Counted from the stretch's first letter, positions 34,028-48,269 are shown. The stretch: DNA of 64,000 nucleotides from Coriaria nepalensis (GCA_027186245.1 CP114492.1:10258501-10322500), one strand, 5' to 3'. The notes: a model not told the origin generated them from the letters alone. A program made the numbers and translations.

Positions 34028-34486
34028 TTATCTGATCGGGAAATGCGGCAGAGCTTGCATTGGACCTGGGGTGCCAGGTACAGAACCGGGAGGATTTAAT
34101 GGTGGTGGCGCCGCCCCAGTGGTCGTCACGGGCGGTGGTGGTGGAGGAGTGATGAGATTAGTGTCAGGAGGAGGAGGAGGTGGTGAGCTTGGATTGGGAT
34201 TAGGCGGAGGTGGGCTTGGGTTTACGCTGAAGTCTGGACCGTCTGGTGGACTGGACTCGTTGCCACTGGAGATCGGGGTTGGTGGGCTGGGTTGGGCCGG
34301 TTGCTGGCCGGCATTTGGGTTAGGGAAGATCACCGGCGGAGAATGGCAGGAATCACCGGAGCATTTGTGAGACTTATGGAGACCGTGTCGTAAGAGTCCG
34401 AAACCCAGAACAAGGCCCATAACCACTAAGACTGTGATTATGAAGATGAAGATCTTCGTTGCTTTGCCCACATAACACATTTTCAT
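34028..34486 (-). CDS. proline-rich membrane-anchored protein
   Basis: A single exon encodes 152 residues. Near the N-terminus, after a short basic stretch ([11 protein letters not shown]), is one strongly hydrophobic helix at residues 11-32 ([20 protein letters not shown]), without a typical cleavage site. It looks like a type II anchor or uncleaved signal. The rest is Pro/Ser-rich with runs of PPPPP and SPP, possible hydroxyproline-glycosylation motifs. Two Cys residues ([10 protein letters not shown]) may form a disulphide just past the helix. Function is unknown; such proteins are presumed wall-associated. The Arabidopsis neighbour At3g22070 is also a proline-rich protein, which supports this being a real gene. 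The antisense frame here is Gly-rich only because of the proline codons. Confidence 0.75.
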   Translation of the reverse strand: MKMCYVGKATKIFIFIITVLVVMGLVLGFGLLRHGLHKSHKCSGDSCHSPPVIFPNPNAGQQPAQPSPPTPISSGNESSPPDGPDFSVNPSPPPPNPNPSSPPPPPPDTNLITPPPPPPVTTTGAAPPPLNPPGSVPGTPGPMQALPHFPIR

Positions 34487-34775
34487 GCACCTTCAAAATA
34501 ATTTTTAAAAAAATTGAAAAAATTCAGAATCTGAAAGATGAGCTCTGTTAGTGTTCCAATCGTTAGAAGAAGGAATGGTGCTTAAAATTTGTTTCTTTTT
34601 CGTCTCTTTTTCATGGCGATTTGAAGGAGGAGGAGACTGAGAGTGCGGAGGAGCGACAGTGGAAGTCTTTTGAGGATTGGTCTGGTTTGTGGTTTTGATG
34701 GCATCAAGGTTTTTCCGAGAGAGGAAAAGAGTGTTAATGTGGCACGTGATGCCCAATAAAACGGCCTTATTTATC

Positions 34776-34860
34776 TTTTATTTATTTTTTATTTTTTATT
34801 TTTTATTTTTTATTTTTTATTTTTTATTTTATTATATTTTTTATTATATTTTATATTTTT
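34776..34860. repeat. low-complexity TTTTTTATT repeat
   Basis: An imperfect run of TTTTTTATT-type units lies upstream of the proline-rich gene. It is non-coding. Confidence 0.85.
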
Positions 34861-35347
34861 ATTTTTATTAATATTAATATATATAGCCCCGCCATCTGTT
34901 CGTCAAGGTCCAAGTAACTGCATATTTTACGACGAGGGGTTGGTAAGGATTTACAAAAGTTGACTCTCTTCACGATTTGTTACTTCCAGTTTTTACCTTT
35001 ACTGTGGGCCGAACACAACAATAGTGAACAGCCCATTTTATATTGTGGTCCGGGCTGAACATGTAGTCTGCTATAGTAATGGGCTTGTATAGGATGATAC
35101 TGTCTCTCTTGATTCTCTACCACATGGATTGCACCTGCCATCTTGTTCTGTAATAAATAAATATCTTGCTCTAGAACACTTTACCAATGTCGGCCAAGGC
35201 AGAAAAAAAACGATGAACCCCCCCCCCCCATAGGAAGAAACATGTCGGAAAGTGATATTAACTCATCTGCCTGCTTGGAAGCAACCTCCATCGTTGACAA
35301 CTTATCTTCGCTTTGAAGCCAGAGGACGCCATTAAACCTTCAAAACC

Positions 35348-37737
<2,390 letters not shown>

Positions 37738-38015
37738 GCTAATGAAATAATCACCGATAATTGCCACAAGAATAAAATCCATCTGGGAAGTAAGAACACC
37801 CTTATCTGGAATAATGCCATTCTTTGTCATTTGAAAAATCAAAATGGCTTCTTTTTTTCATTCCCATGAATGGAATATCCTACAATCATTGCACTCCAAG
37901 ATACCAGATTCTTTTCAGGGAGCTCATAAAAAACTTGGCGTGAACAAGACAAACTTCCATATTTTGCATAACGTCAATAAGCGCGATTCATTCTACGAAA
38001 GTGCTTAAGATAAAA

Positions 38016-38945
38016 CCTTCTCTTGGAAAGATTGCAAGGCGGTGATCTTATCACGAGCTCCATGTACAGCTATACTCGTTACTTCATCAGGTGCTGCTGC
38101 CCCATCTGTAACCATTTGACAGGAAAACTATTAAGCTCTGAAAAGCATGTCCATTCTTTTCAGAGCCTGAAATCATAGAATTCCATGATAAGCGCTCCTC
38201 TCCAACTGCTCAAAGAATCGACTCGCATCGTCTGTAAAATTGCACTTTGAGGACATTTTAATAAGCGAGTTCATCAAAAATTCGTTATAAATAGAATGAC
38301 CATTTCGAACGACATAGCCATGAATCTATCTTACCCTGATTCAAGACTGTCAAGTAAGCACAGGCAGTTAGGAGTACAAGCAAAGAAGTTCCATCTGCAT
38401 TTACCCCAGTTTTTCCCATAAGATCAAAAGTCACTAGCACTTCTGCCGGGTTATTATTCCTCACATAGCCTGTTAAAAGTGTGTTCCAAGAAACCAAATC
38501 CGTCTCAGGCATTTTATCGAACAACTTCTGTGGGAGATTCATATCCCCAAACTTCAAGTACATCACTAAAACAGAATTACCCACATAAACATCTGAATCC
38601 ATCCCACTAACCACTCCCTCACCACGAACTCTCTTCCCAATACCCCCAAGTCACAAGCAAGAGATCGCCACAAGCCTTCAGAATAAAAGGGTAAGTAAAC
38701 TTATCAGCTCTGTCCATAACCAAGCATTTCACGGTACAAAGCAATGGACTCGAAAGCACTACCTCACCATGAACACTCTTCCCATTTCCATTGAGATATG
38801 TGTTGCTGTGGAGATTTTCCGGAGATGAGCATCTGGGCGTGGAGTTATTTTCCTTTGACCAAGGATTCGGGGCCTGGTGATTGATTGTAATATTGAGCTG
38901 CACTGTAGAGAAGTGAGTGGGAAGACTGGAAAAAAAAATGGAAAG
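38016..38945 (-). pseudogene. PPR (pentatricopeptide repeat) protein pseudogene
   Basis: PPR proteins bind organellar RNA. Minus-strand fragments in different frames show PLS-type repeats. One is ADKFTYPFILKACGDLLLV (38660-38700 region). A second, after a frameshift, reads SGMDSDVYVGNSVLVMYLKF and then SWNTLLTGYVRNN. A third, after another break near 38340, is IHGYVVRNGHSIYNEFLMN. A tail down to about 38016 has VTDGAAAPDEVTSIAVHGA. At least two frameshifts and an in-frame stop separate them, and no E or DYW domain is left. The 5' end lies directly beside tRNA-Ala on the same strand. No functional product is expected. Confidence 0.8.
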
Positions 38946-38949
38946 AAGA

Positions 38950-39022
38950 TGGAGAAGTGGGGTATCGATCCCCATACCTCTCGCATGCTAAGCGAGCGCT
39001 CTACCATCTGAGCTACATCCCC
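38950..39022 (-). tRNA. tRNA-Ala (anticodon AGC)
   Basis: 73 nt. The minus strand begins GGGGATGTAGCTCAGATGG. The anticodon AGC sits in CTTAGCATG, the T-loop is ATCGATA, and the 3' end is CTTCTCCA. The acceptor stem has a U6:U67 mismatch where the usual plant tRNA-Ala has U:A. The T-stem closing pair is U:A rather than C:G, a compensated change. A CAA motif (ACAACTT) precedes the gene and a T9 run follows about 12 nt downstream (38930-38939 on the plus strand), as expected for plant Pol III genes. Confidence 0.92.
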
Positions 39023-39514
39023 AAGTTGTAAAGATGATTACCTTATATTGTAATTATACAAAATATACTTGAGCTGTACATGGAAGAAGCTATGATATAT
39101 CTAGGAATTTGTTTGGGCCAAAATTTTTCTGGTTGAGTTGCTTATTTATAGAACCTGTTGGGCTCTGAGTACTCCTCGAGCAGATTTCTGAAGCCCAAAA
39201 TTTTTCATGACAAATGCTGTCTATTGGATTATTTTTGGGCTTTTCAGCCACTTCTGAATTTCAGCCTCTTACGAGAATACACATTCGGAGTGACTTAGTT
39301 AGTTGGAATACGTATATGGCCCGTAATTTTGACCGTTAGTTAGTTATCTATCTATCTGGTCCAAAGCCGACAAGGAAACAACTATGGGCCCGACACATTC
39401 AGAGCTGAACCCAGTATCATGAACAAATTGAAAAGAAAAATTCGTCGGTGTCCCTGTGGTCATACGCACGTCTATTTTACGCGTGATCTTCTCGTCTGAT
39501 TCTGTCTCTTCTCT

Positions 39515-39529
39515 CCCCCCCCCCCCCCC
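39515..39529. repeat. poly-C run (15)
   Basis: Fifteen consecutive C lie in the formin upstream region, within a pyrimidine-rich tract. The exact length is likely to be polymorphic or uncertain in assembly. Confidence 0.8.
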
Positions 39530-39965
39530 TCTCCGAAACCCAGGGAGGAAAACAAACACATCTGAATTAACAGAAAACTGATTTCAGAAAATCATCCCTA
39601 CCAAAAGAGATCAAAGAATATTTTTTCTTTTGTTCTTTTAATTTTCCCGTTTAGATTGCAGATTAAAACCCAAAATCCAGATTTTCATTAGTTTCCAGTT
39701 CTGGGTGGGTTGCATTAGAACTCTGCTCCGAATCATCTCTCTTCTTTGATTGCAAGCTCGTTCCTTTTTCTTCTTAACCGCGAAGGCGAATGGCATTTTC
39801 GTTTACGTGGGTTTTGGGCCAGGTTAAGAAATACGTAGCAAAATAGAAAGCTTGCTGAGAATAATTCTCTTTGGTTAGAGGGAAAAACTTTTCACAGAAG
39901 AATTTCGTTCATGTTCGATGAAATGAAAAGGAAAAGATGTGGAGAGGATTCTGATTCTCAAAGGA

Positions 39966-42900
39966 ATGGAATTGAGAAGAGCCCGTTTTGTTGCTTTCTT
40001 CTTCGTCATTCTAATCTGCCAGTTGTCTACATCAAGTTCAGGAAGGAAGAGAAGAAAATCAGCGACGGTTTTCGACAACTGTGGTGGCAGAGGTTTGGTA
40101 CGTAAAATTTTCTTTTTACTTCTTCATTTTTGTGTTTTTTTTCCCCCAATTGAGCTGCCTTTTATTTGTCTGCAATTGGAATTTCATCAAAAGGTGAACT
40201 GCAAATCTTTGATTTCTGGATGATTAGACTCTGCTTAACTTAGAATCAATGAAGAGAAAAATGCACGGATTAGAAGATTGACCAAGTATGCCAATGGTTA
40301 AAAATGATCATCCTTATAATTTTGAAAAGAATCATAATGCTCTTTTGATCACAGGCAGAGCAGACGAGAACTCGTTGCAGGAAAGAGTTGACACTCAGAG
40401 AAGATAATGTCAAAATGTATGATTCAAATACCCCACAAAACACACTTGATGGCATCAACTTATTATCCTTAGTTCAAAAGCAAACACTTCTACATTGCTT
40501 GAGAAAGAGAAACCTTACATTTTGTGGTTCTAGCGAAGATGATAACCGTAACTGTCAGTTCAGTATCTGTCTCCAGTCCATTCTTCATGGGTCACATTTT
40601 CATAGAAGAAGAAACCTAGTTAGTAATTCACAAGGCCCAACACCAGCCGCAGCTCAGTCTCCAGTTCAAACCCCTAAACATCGTCAACCCACAAAAAGGC
40701 CTCCTCAACATCTTCCACATTTACATGCTAAAATGCTGCGTTCCCTAGCAGAGAAGCCCGACAACAATAAAAAGATAATTGCTGCAACTCTTGCGGTTTT
40801 GATTTTTGTCTTTGCATTGCTTATATTTTGCTGTCTTAAGAGGAGGGGAAACAGAATCAGCCTGAAAGATTCAAAGAGAGATGAGAGTCCTCTTCTCAAC
40901 TTATCCTCGAATGATTTATCAGCAGGTAAGTATTTCTTGTGATAATCTCATCTGCACATTGTAATAATCTTATGACAATTTTACATTCTTTCAGGTTCTT
41001 CAGAGAAGTCATTTAGTATAGGACATGCAAACACAAAGAATTTCATGCTCAATAGTGTAAATAATACTAACCCATTAAGTAGAAATCTGTCCTTTAAGGC
41101 TCAAAACAATCACTTGCCAGGTGAAGCTCCATCATCCAATGGAGCATCACCTTGTCTGCCTCTAAAACCTCCCCCTGGAAGATCAGCTCATCCTCCTCCA
41201 CCTCCCACACAACCACCACCTCAGCCGCCGCCGCCGCCTCCACCACCACCTCGTCCTCCGCCGCCATTAAAACCTGCTCCTTCAAAACTGATGCATGGTA
41301 AGACTAAAGCCGCACCACCACTCCCACCTCGTCGAGGTCTATGTGGTTCTAATGATGTCAGCGATTCGGATGGGGAGTCATATAATAAGGCCAAGTTAAA
41401 GCCTTTCTTTTGGGATAAGGTCCTCGCAAGTTCCGATCATTCCATGGTTTGGCATGAGATCAGTTCCGGGTCATTCCAGTAAGGCTTAAAAAGTTTATGG
41501 TTTTTTTTTTTTTTTTGGGTGGTAAAAGAACAGGTCTAAGCAGTGGATTTTCTGTTACTTGTTTAACAGGTTCAATGAGGAAACGATGGAGTCTCTATTT
41601 GGTTATGTTCCGGTGAATAAGAACAAAGGTGAGGGAAGTAGAACTTCATCATCCTCAGAATTAGGAGTCCAGTATATTAAGATTATTGATGGAAAGAAAG
41701 CACAAAACCTATCAATTCTTCTACGTGCCCTAAATGTTACAATAGAAGAAGTTGTTGATGCCCTACAAGAAGGTAATCTCCCAGTTTTAATCTTAATAAC
41801 TGAACTTTTAGTTTTTATTCGTTATTACTAGGATTGACACCCTTATTATCATCAATCAACTAAAACAGGTAATGAGCTTCCAATGGAGCTCCTGCAAACC
41901 TTGTTGAAGATGGCACCAACCGCAGATGAGGAACTAAAGCTTAGATTATTCATCGGCGACCTTAACCAACTAGGCCCTGCAGAACGGTTCCTCAAGGTCT
42001 TGGTTGACATCCCGTTTTCTTTTAAGCGACTAGAGACACTGCTCTTCATGTTCACACTCCAAGAAGAACTTCCTGTAATTAAGGACAGCTTTGCAACCTT
42101 AGAGGTGATATGACAATTCAAAAAAAAAAAAAGGAATTTTAACCTTACTATGTTATTTTTTTTCTTTTCTTTTTTTCTCTTTCCTATTGATTAGGCTCCA
42201 TGTCGAAAATGGCAGGTTGCTTGTAAAGTGCTCAGAAACAGCAGGCTATTCTTGAAACTGTTAGAAGCTGTTTTGAAAACCGGAAACCGTATGAATGACG
42301 GAACATTCCGAGGGGGTGCTCAGGCATTTAAGCTTGACACGCTCTTGAAACTCTCCGACGTTAAAGGGACTGATGGAAAAACCACCCTCTTACTCTACAT
42401 CGTTCAAGAGATAATCCGATCAGAGGGTGTACGAGCTGTCCGTATGTTGCGAAAAAGTGGGCCTCTGACCAGCGAGAGTTCCAATGATGTATCTGTCGAA
42501 CACTATCGCCAGCTAGGACTTGAAGTGGTCTCTGGTTTAAGCACGGAACTTGAAGATGTCAAAAAGGCAGCTGCCATTGATGGTGATGGAATAACAGCTA
42601 TGGTTAGTAAGCTTGGGAAATGGTTGGTAAAGACCCGAGATTTTATGAATTCTGAGATAAATAACCTTGATGAAGAAAGTGGATTTCAGCATTCGGTTTC
42701 GGGTTTTTTGGAGCAAGCTGAGGGTGACATAATGTGGCTAATGGAAGAGGAGAAGAAGATGATGTCTTTGGTTAAGAGCACATCGGATTATTTCCATGGA
42801 GATTCGGCGAAAGACGAAGGATTGAGATTGTTCGTGATCGTCCGAGATTTCTTGGTTATGTTGGATAAAGCATGTAAAGAAGTTAGAAGTTTGGCTATGA

Positions 42901-43064
42901 AGCCGGTGAAAGTGAATACTGGTAGAAAAGAGACTCCAAAGAGTTCATCTGCTTCTTCAGAAAATCGTCATACGGCTTCCCAGGTTGTTAGACAAAGATT
43001 GTTTCCGGCAATTACAGAACGTAGAACATATGATGATTTCAGCTCAGATGAGGGAAGTCCTTAG
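39966..43064 (+). CDS. type I formin (FH3/FH5-like)
   Basis: Formins nucleate and elongate actin; plant type I formins tie this to the plasma membrane. Exon 1 (39966-40097) encodes a signal peptide (VAFFFVILICQLS). I chose this ATG because the upstream in-frame codon is GTG. Exon 2 (40355-40925) has a short extracellular Cys-containing region, a proline-rich linker (QSPVQTPKHRQPTKRPP), and the membrane helix IIAATLAVLIFVFALLIFCC followed by a basic stop (LKRRG). Exon 3 (40995-41478) holds FH1 proline runs (PPPPPPPPP). The FH2 domain starts at LKPFFWDKVLASSDHSMVWH and includes FNEETMESLFGY, the GNRMNDGTFRGGAQAFKLDT motif and KTTLLLYIVQEI. It ends at 43064. The domain order is complete and no lesion was seen. 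Arabidopsis FH3 lies beside BAM5, as here, which supports an FH3/FH5-clade assignment. Confidence 0.9.
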
Positions 43065-43585
43065 TTTTATTATTCATACATACATCAGAAATTTTGTTAC
43101 TTTTGGCCTGATTCTTTTATACATACATTGTAAATCTGGAATTCTTTTAATCATCTTTATTTTGGGGAAAAAAATAAATTAGGGATTGATATTTTTTGTT
43201 AGATTGAAAAGATCTGTTTTTTTTTTTTTTTTTCCTTATTCTTCTTGGTATGAAACTTCTTCTTCTTCCTCTTTCTTCTTCGGCAATATCAGCATGGCAA
43301 GAAAGATCGAAGAAAAAGTTCAAATTCAAACTCATGTCCGAAGCGAAAGGGACTTTTATCATTGGAATCCATGGCGAAAAAGCCCACGAAAGTCGCTTGA
43401 AAGTATGATATGTTTGATGGATTATTAGAATCATTCGAGACATCAAACAAACCCAAAAATGTCACTATCCACTTAACTCGGTGGATAAATCGAACTCTTA
43501 AAAAGCAATCGCATTGTCGATCTTGTAACAATTCGAAATGATAATTCAACCTTTGAAAAAGTAAAGAAAAGCATGAACACATAAT

Positions 43586-44005
43586 ATGGAGTTTGATACG
43601 TCAAGCTTGCATGGAAATGAGAAAAGAAGGAAGAAGCAGCCATCGAAATCGAGCAGTAGGGTGAGCAACATTACTTCTCTATCTTTACCAAACGCAGCAT
43701 CGTTTCAGCAGGGAAACGGAAGAATCGAATAGAGATGTCAATGATGATAAACTTAGCTCGAAAGATTTTCTCGTTTGGTATCCATGGCTAAGTGCTTCGT
43801 TTCAGCTGGAGGAAAATAGGGTTTGGTCCAACTCTTTAATGCACCTTGTGAAGGAGGGAATTACGGCAATTGGAAGCTCGACGCGAAGGAGCTTGATGAG
43901 AGGTGGAGGCAGTTGAGTCTGAGTAAATTGGAGTTGTATCTGAAGAAGGTGGATTTGATTAAGGAACAGACTACATTGATTCTGGATTCAATGCGATCCA
44001 ATTAG
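43586..44005 (+). pseudogene. unrecognised coding remnant downstream of the formin
   Basis: Two stretches look like coding DNA but do not form one frame. The first (43586-43729, 47 residues) is basic and serine-rich: SLHGNEKRRKKQPSKSSSRV. The second, from about 43823 to the stop at 44005, is amphipathic and probably helical: ELDERWRQLSLSKLELYLKK, then DLIKEQTTLILDSMRSN. It is preceded by a possible splice acceptor (aaaatag|GG, 43819). The helix resembles the C-terminal coiled segment of some nuclear DNA-binding proteins such as trihelix factors, but I cannot name a family. It could be a two-exon gene with an unseen donor, or the 3' end of a truncated gene. Confidence 0.35.
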
Positions 44006-44508
44006 GTTTAAAGACCTCTTTTTTCTTAAGGTAATCTATATCCTTAGCTTTTGCTTGTTATTATGACTTGAAGAAAACACAAATTTTGGCTTTTGCTCCA
44101 TTTTGTTCGAGGATGAAAAATTAATGCTTCCATGGATACATTATACATATTATGTTTATGAATAATTTCTCTCTCTCGTTCTTTCTCAAAATTTTGATAT
44201 CTTTGCTTCATCTACTCTCTGCCTCTCTGGGTATTTTACCTCCCACAAGACTTTGCTTTTATTCAATCCCATTACAATCGGTACGAACCCGTATAGTCTG
44301 GATCGAATCCGAACCCAATGATATAATGTGTGGCAATTGCTTAGAGAGAGAGAGAGATTAGAAGTATCATTGTTTTGTGTCGTACGGGTTACAACTTACA
44401 AGTTAAAAACAGAGTAGCAAGGGTCAGGTAGAGGAAAGTCTAGATTGAAGAAAAAAATAGTTGGTTAGAAAAATGTAGAGAGAAGTGTACAATAAACATG
44501 AACGTGTT

Positions 44509-45201
44509 TTAAGCGGTGGCAGTAGAGGTAACGTAGTAAGCAACAGAGAAAAGCCCATGAACAAAGCCCATGATGCCTCCGATGGATAGAAAGTGATGGT
44601 GTGTGAAACCACAAGAAGCTCTTGACTTGCTGTTGGACAAAGTCCCAATCACCAGCACAGACAGCCCAACAGCGTATATGATCCTGATCATCATCCATCC
44701 AACATCCCCAAAAAAAAAAAAAAAAGTGATACCAGAATCTAAATTAGCCCATCAAACGAAACCAGAAGAAAATAAATTATTACGTAGTACGCTAATTCTT
44801 TACATACCAAGTGAAAACTAGACAGGCCATGGACAGTTGTCTGTTAGGAGGAGCTTTTTCAAGCTCTTCTTGGGAACAGATGCAAGAGCAGCCAGCAAGC
44901 AAGCTGGCTATGATATGGGCCAGTGACAGGACTATGGCTGCAGCCAAGCCCAGATTGAAAGCATCATGGCTTGGCTCTCTACACTCGAATATCCATAACC
45001 TCAGGTGCTGAACCTGGTTTTTCAAAAGCAACCAAAAAAAAGAACATTTCTTCTCAAACTAAGTCATTACATTACCACAGAGTTAATGTCATTACTCATT
45101 ACCTTGTTCTGTTCCGCTTCAGCTTCTATGCCAAGAATCCCTGCTACAATATCAAGAGCCACAATCACAAGACAGACCAACAATCCTACCGCCTTCACCA
45201 T
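44509..45201 (-). CDS. DUF1218 four-helix membrane protein (MWL/VCC-like)
   Basis: DUF1218 is a plant-specific family of four-TM proteins. Named members (MWL1/2, VCC) affect lignin content and vein patterning. Three exons give about 165 residues. Exon 1 begins at 45201 (MVKAVGLLVCLVIVALDIVA, the first helix). Exon 2 contains the conserved WIFECREPSHDAFNLGLAA and the second helix (IVLSLAHIIASLLAGCSCIC). Exon 3 begins after ATCAG at about 44681 and carries IIYAVGLSVLVIGTL, SKSRASCGFTHHHFLSIGGI and the last helix. Paired Cys residues in the loops match the family. It is intact and faces the formin from the opposite strand. Confidence 0.85.
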
Positions 45202-46263
45202 TCTCTCTCTCTCTTCCTCTCCCTCTCCCTCTAAGCTAAGATAATGGAATGAGAAAGAAAAGAAGGTATATAAATACAGGGGACGAAGCCAAAAGAGTGA
45301 AGTTGGATTAATTTAGCCTTATACAGTGAGAAAACTTTAGTGAAGTTGATCCTAATCGCTTTTTTTCTTTAATGGTGTTTGTTTATGGTCTTGGGATTCC
45401 TTTGATGGAGGAGGAAGGAAAGTAGGGCATAAAAACCAGCTCATGTCATTGAGCAGCGTGGTGGTAATCTGGTCGGCATCTTTACTTTAACCCCAACCAG
45501 GGCTATGGCCCATTATGCCATATCTATATTATATGGATTACCTTTTTGACTTTTATGAGAGAATTTTCCACACGATATACAGTTATTTATTTGAAACCAT
45601 GAGCATATTAAGAAAAATTATGGTTAGGGTAAAGTAACATCCATCTATACTAATACTTTCTAACCTATTGATTAAATGATTGATGTGGTTGAATTTATCA
45701 CTTCACCTAAGTTATCTAAATATTGTTTAACCGTGTTTTATGTAACATTACCCAAAATATAATAATTAACTAATTAATTCTGAATACATGCTTTGAACAG
45801 AAGAAAGAAAAAGAGCAGGCCCAAACAAAAAACTGTCACCGGCCCATATGACCACTGGACCAGTACAAGCGAAATGGGCCTAAGATAAAATACACAATAC
45901 CCGACATGTCTTGCATCCGATTTCTTTTAGCACTAGGCCCAAAAATCATGATCCAGAAAGTAGAAAAGAATCACAAAAGAGCAGCATGAGCACATCATCA
46001 TTGTATGAGACATTAAAATGATAAACAATGAATATTGTTTCATCAAACGTTGCAATGACTACTTAGAAAAGTCTTTACCAGTTCTCTAACTTCACTTCTT
46101 CTAACTCCGAAATCACTCATATAACAGTATCATAGCACTAATATAGAAAGCTAGTTCTTTTGTTTCCTAAAAACAGTCAAAGTGATATAACTATGGCTAA
46201 GCTTTAACATGCTGATCGATCACTATCTCTTATCTATCACCCGCCACCAGTCGACCAACCACA
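45202..46263. other. intergenic region
   Basis: This holds the DUF1218 promoter and, at the far end, the 3' flank of the bHLH gene. No open frame has recognisable similarity. Confidence 0.55.
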
Positions 46264-47271
46264 TTAACAGCCGTGGAAGGAGGAGGTGGAAGAAAACTTG
46301 GGGCAGTTATTAAGACACTGGTTAGACAGTTCGACCCTCCGTTCAGTACTCTTCCGGAGAAACCCCAGCTGCTCCGCGGTGAAAACACAGCAACCCTGCG
46401 AGTAAAGCGCCGTTTGAGCAACAGGCGAATTAATAAGCACCTGCAGCAACTGGTTCCTGCTCAGCCTCTCTAGTCCACAGCCGAACTCACGATCTCTGAA
46501 AGAAAGCCTCGTCGTCGGAGTGGGAGAAAATCCGACGGAGTTAATGGGCATGAAATGGAGAGACACGAGCTGGGCCTGGAGAAAGCTGATGTACTTATGG
46601 GCCTCCTCGAGCATGGTGGCAATCTCCATCTTCTTGTCGCAGGGTAACAGCTTCTGTAAGCAGCGGTACTTGTCGGTCAGCTTGTGGCGGCGTTGACGAG
46701 CCAAGGAGCTCTGTGGGATTGGACGTGCCATCGGAGGAGGCGGAGGGGATGGATTGTACTCGTACGTTCCGGTTAGGTAGCCATGGTACTGGGTTTGAGC
46801 TGGCGGTTGAGTATTCATTAGTACTGAGTCGAGCAGAACGCGTTTGCGTGAAGGAGGAGAAGAAGATGGAGTTAATGGTGAGGAGGAGTGTTCCAGCGAC
46901 CGTAACTCTGGTAAGTGACTGAAGGTTGCCGGATAGGGGCCTGGATAGTAGGGTTCGCTTTTGGGTATTTTGAGGCTTTGATCAGGAGAAGATGAGATTG
47001 AAGCATGGAAGGGTGTGAACGATGAAGGAAGATGCGACGTCGCGGTTTGGGTAAGAGGGAGAGGTTCGGGGAAGTAGTTATATAACAGCGCGGGAGGGTG
47101 AAGTGTCAAGAGGGAGTGCAGATTCATAGCACCGGAAAAGGTGGGGTTGAAGCTTGGCAGGTCGGAGATATGATCCGCCTCGTCGCCGGTGATGAGTGGA
47201 AAGTAAAAATTAGAGGAGTTGATGCCTTCATGTTCTTCATTGGAACTGATGAAAGGAAAAGCTCTATCCAT
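46264..47271 (-). CDS. atypical bHLH transcription factor (bHLH117-like)
   Basis: An intronless frame encodes 335 residues from the ATG at 47271. A longer in-frame reading to 47433 passes through the (GA)n leader and is probably UTR. The N-terminal half is Pro/Ser-rich (PPPPPMARPIPQSSL). The bHLH region (about residues 185-235) reads LARQRRHKLTDKYRCLQKLL, then KMEIATMLEEAHKYISFLQA. The usual basic-region Glu (ARERR) is Gln here (ARQRR), and the second helix is well kept. Without that Glu the protein may not read the E-box and may act by dimerising; this is an inference. Arabidopsis bHLH117 (At3g22100) is the best-fitting relative and also has its NPH3 neighbour close by, as here. Confidence 0.82.
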   Translation of the reverse strand: MDRAFPFISSNEEHEGINSSNFYFPLITGDEADHISDLPSFNPTFSGAMNLHSLLTLHPPALLYNYFPEPLPLTQTATSHLPSSFTPFHASISSSPDQSLKIPKSEPYYPGPYPATFSHLPELRSLEHSSSPLTPSSSPPSRKRVLLDSVLMNTQPPAQTQYHGYLTGTYEYNPSPPPPPMARPIPQSSLARQRRHKLTDKYRCLQKLLPCDKKMEIATMLEEAHKYISFLQAQLVSLHFMPINSVGFSPTPTTRLSFRDREFGCGLERLSRNQLLQVLINSPVAQTALYSQGCCVFTAEQLGFLRKSTERRVELSNQCLNNCPKFSSTSSFHGC

Positions 47272-48269
47272 GATAACAGAGAGCGAGAGAGAGAGTGAGA
47301 GAGAATATTCTTGAGGATGAAGAGACGGCCAGTGAGTGAATGCATTTAATGTTAGGGAAATGACTACTATGGTGGACACGTGGGGGTTAGGGAGAGGCGG
47401 GTAGGTGGTCGAAGATGATTGGATCCGTACCATGGGGAGGGAGTGTAGCTGCTGACAGCCGACAGACAGACAGACAGCTGGTGGTGCATGAGGCGTTGCA
47501 GCAGCAGCGCAACTTTGATCCCGATCCCTTGCCTTTTTGTTTTGTATGAAAATTTCATCACCGTTCAGGGGATAACTTTACTCTCTCTCTCTCTCGGCAA
47601 ACTCTATTTTTGGGCATTGCGGGATCTGATGGATTTCCGTTATATAATCGGGCGCCTGCGGCCTGCGGCCTGCTGCCTGCTGGGCCCGTTTCGGGAATTT
47701 TCTGGTACAGTATTGGTATGATGTGCAGCCGGAGATGAGGGTGTCTTATTTATTTATTTATTTATATTATTATATATCTCATGTTTCGTTGTTTATATTA
47801 TGGATGAAACTAAAGAAAGAAAAAAAAACTATCTATCCTTAATAGATAATAAAATAAAATAACTATACGTTGCTTAGTATCTACTCTCAAATGGTAGTTA
47901 TAAATATAGAAAGTTTGCCAAATAAAAAATGTAAATGGAAAATAAAATGAGACTTGTTACAGAAATCTCGAAAGAAAAATAAACAAATGACAAAGTAGTA
48001 GTGTTATGCTCGAGATGATGATAATTAAGGTGATAATTGATTTCTATACAAATTTAGTATGTGTATGTATATGTATATTTGAATAAAAAATAAAATTATT
48101 TAAAAATTTTTTGGATTAATTCACAATGATAAAGACTTCTGCAATAATATCAAATTATTACGTTGTTTCCTTAAAAATGCTTTTCAAAATAAAGTTTATT
48201 ATTAAAATAGAGAAAGTTAACGGCCCCCTACTAGTTGTACGCATTTCCTTCCAAAGTATTCAATACAAT
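47272..48269. other. bHLH upstream region and AT-rich DNA
   Basis: A leader with a GA tract (47278-47305), a CT microsatellite near 47580 and the bHLH promoter come first. AT-rich DNA follows and may include the 5' LTR of the element downstream. The LTR start could not be fixed. Confidence 0.4.

Noticed and set aside
34071..34370. Glycine-rich frame antisense to the proline-rich gene
   Set aside because: Its glycine runs are the mirror of proline codons on the other strand. The minus-strand frame has a membrane helix and a syntenic relative.
47272..47433. N-terminal extension of the bHLH117-like frame
   Set aside because: The extra 54 residues translate a GA-rich leader (SLSLSLSLS). The internal ATG at 47271 gives a normal start.
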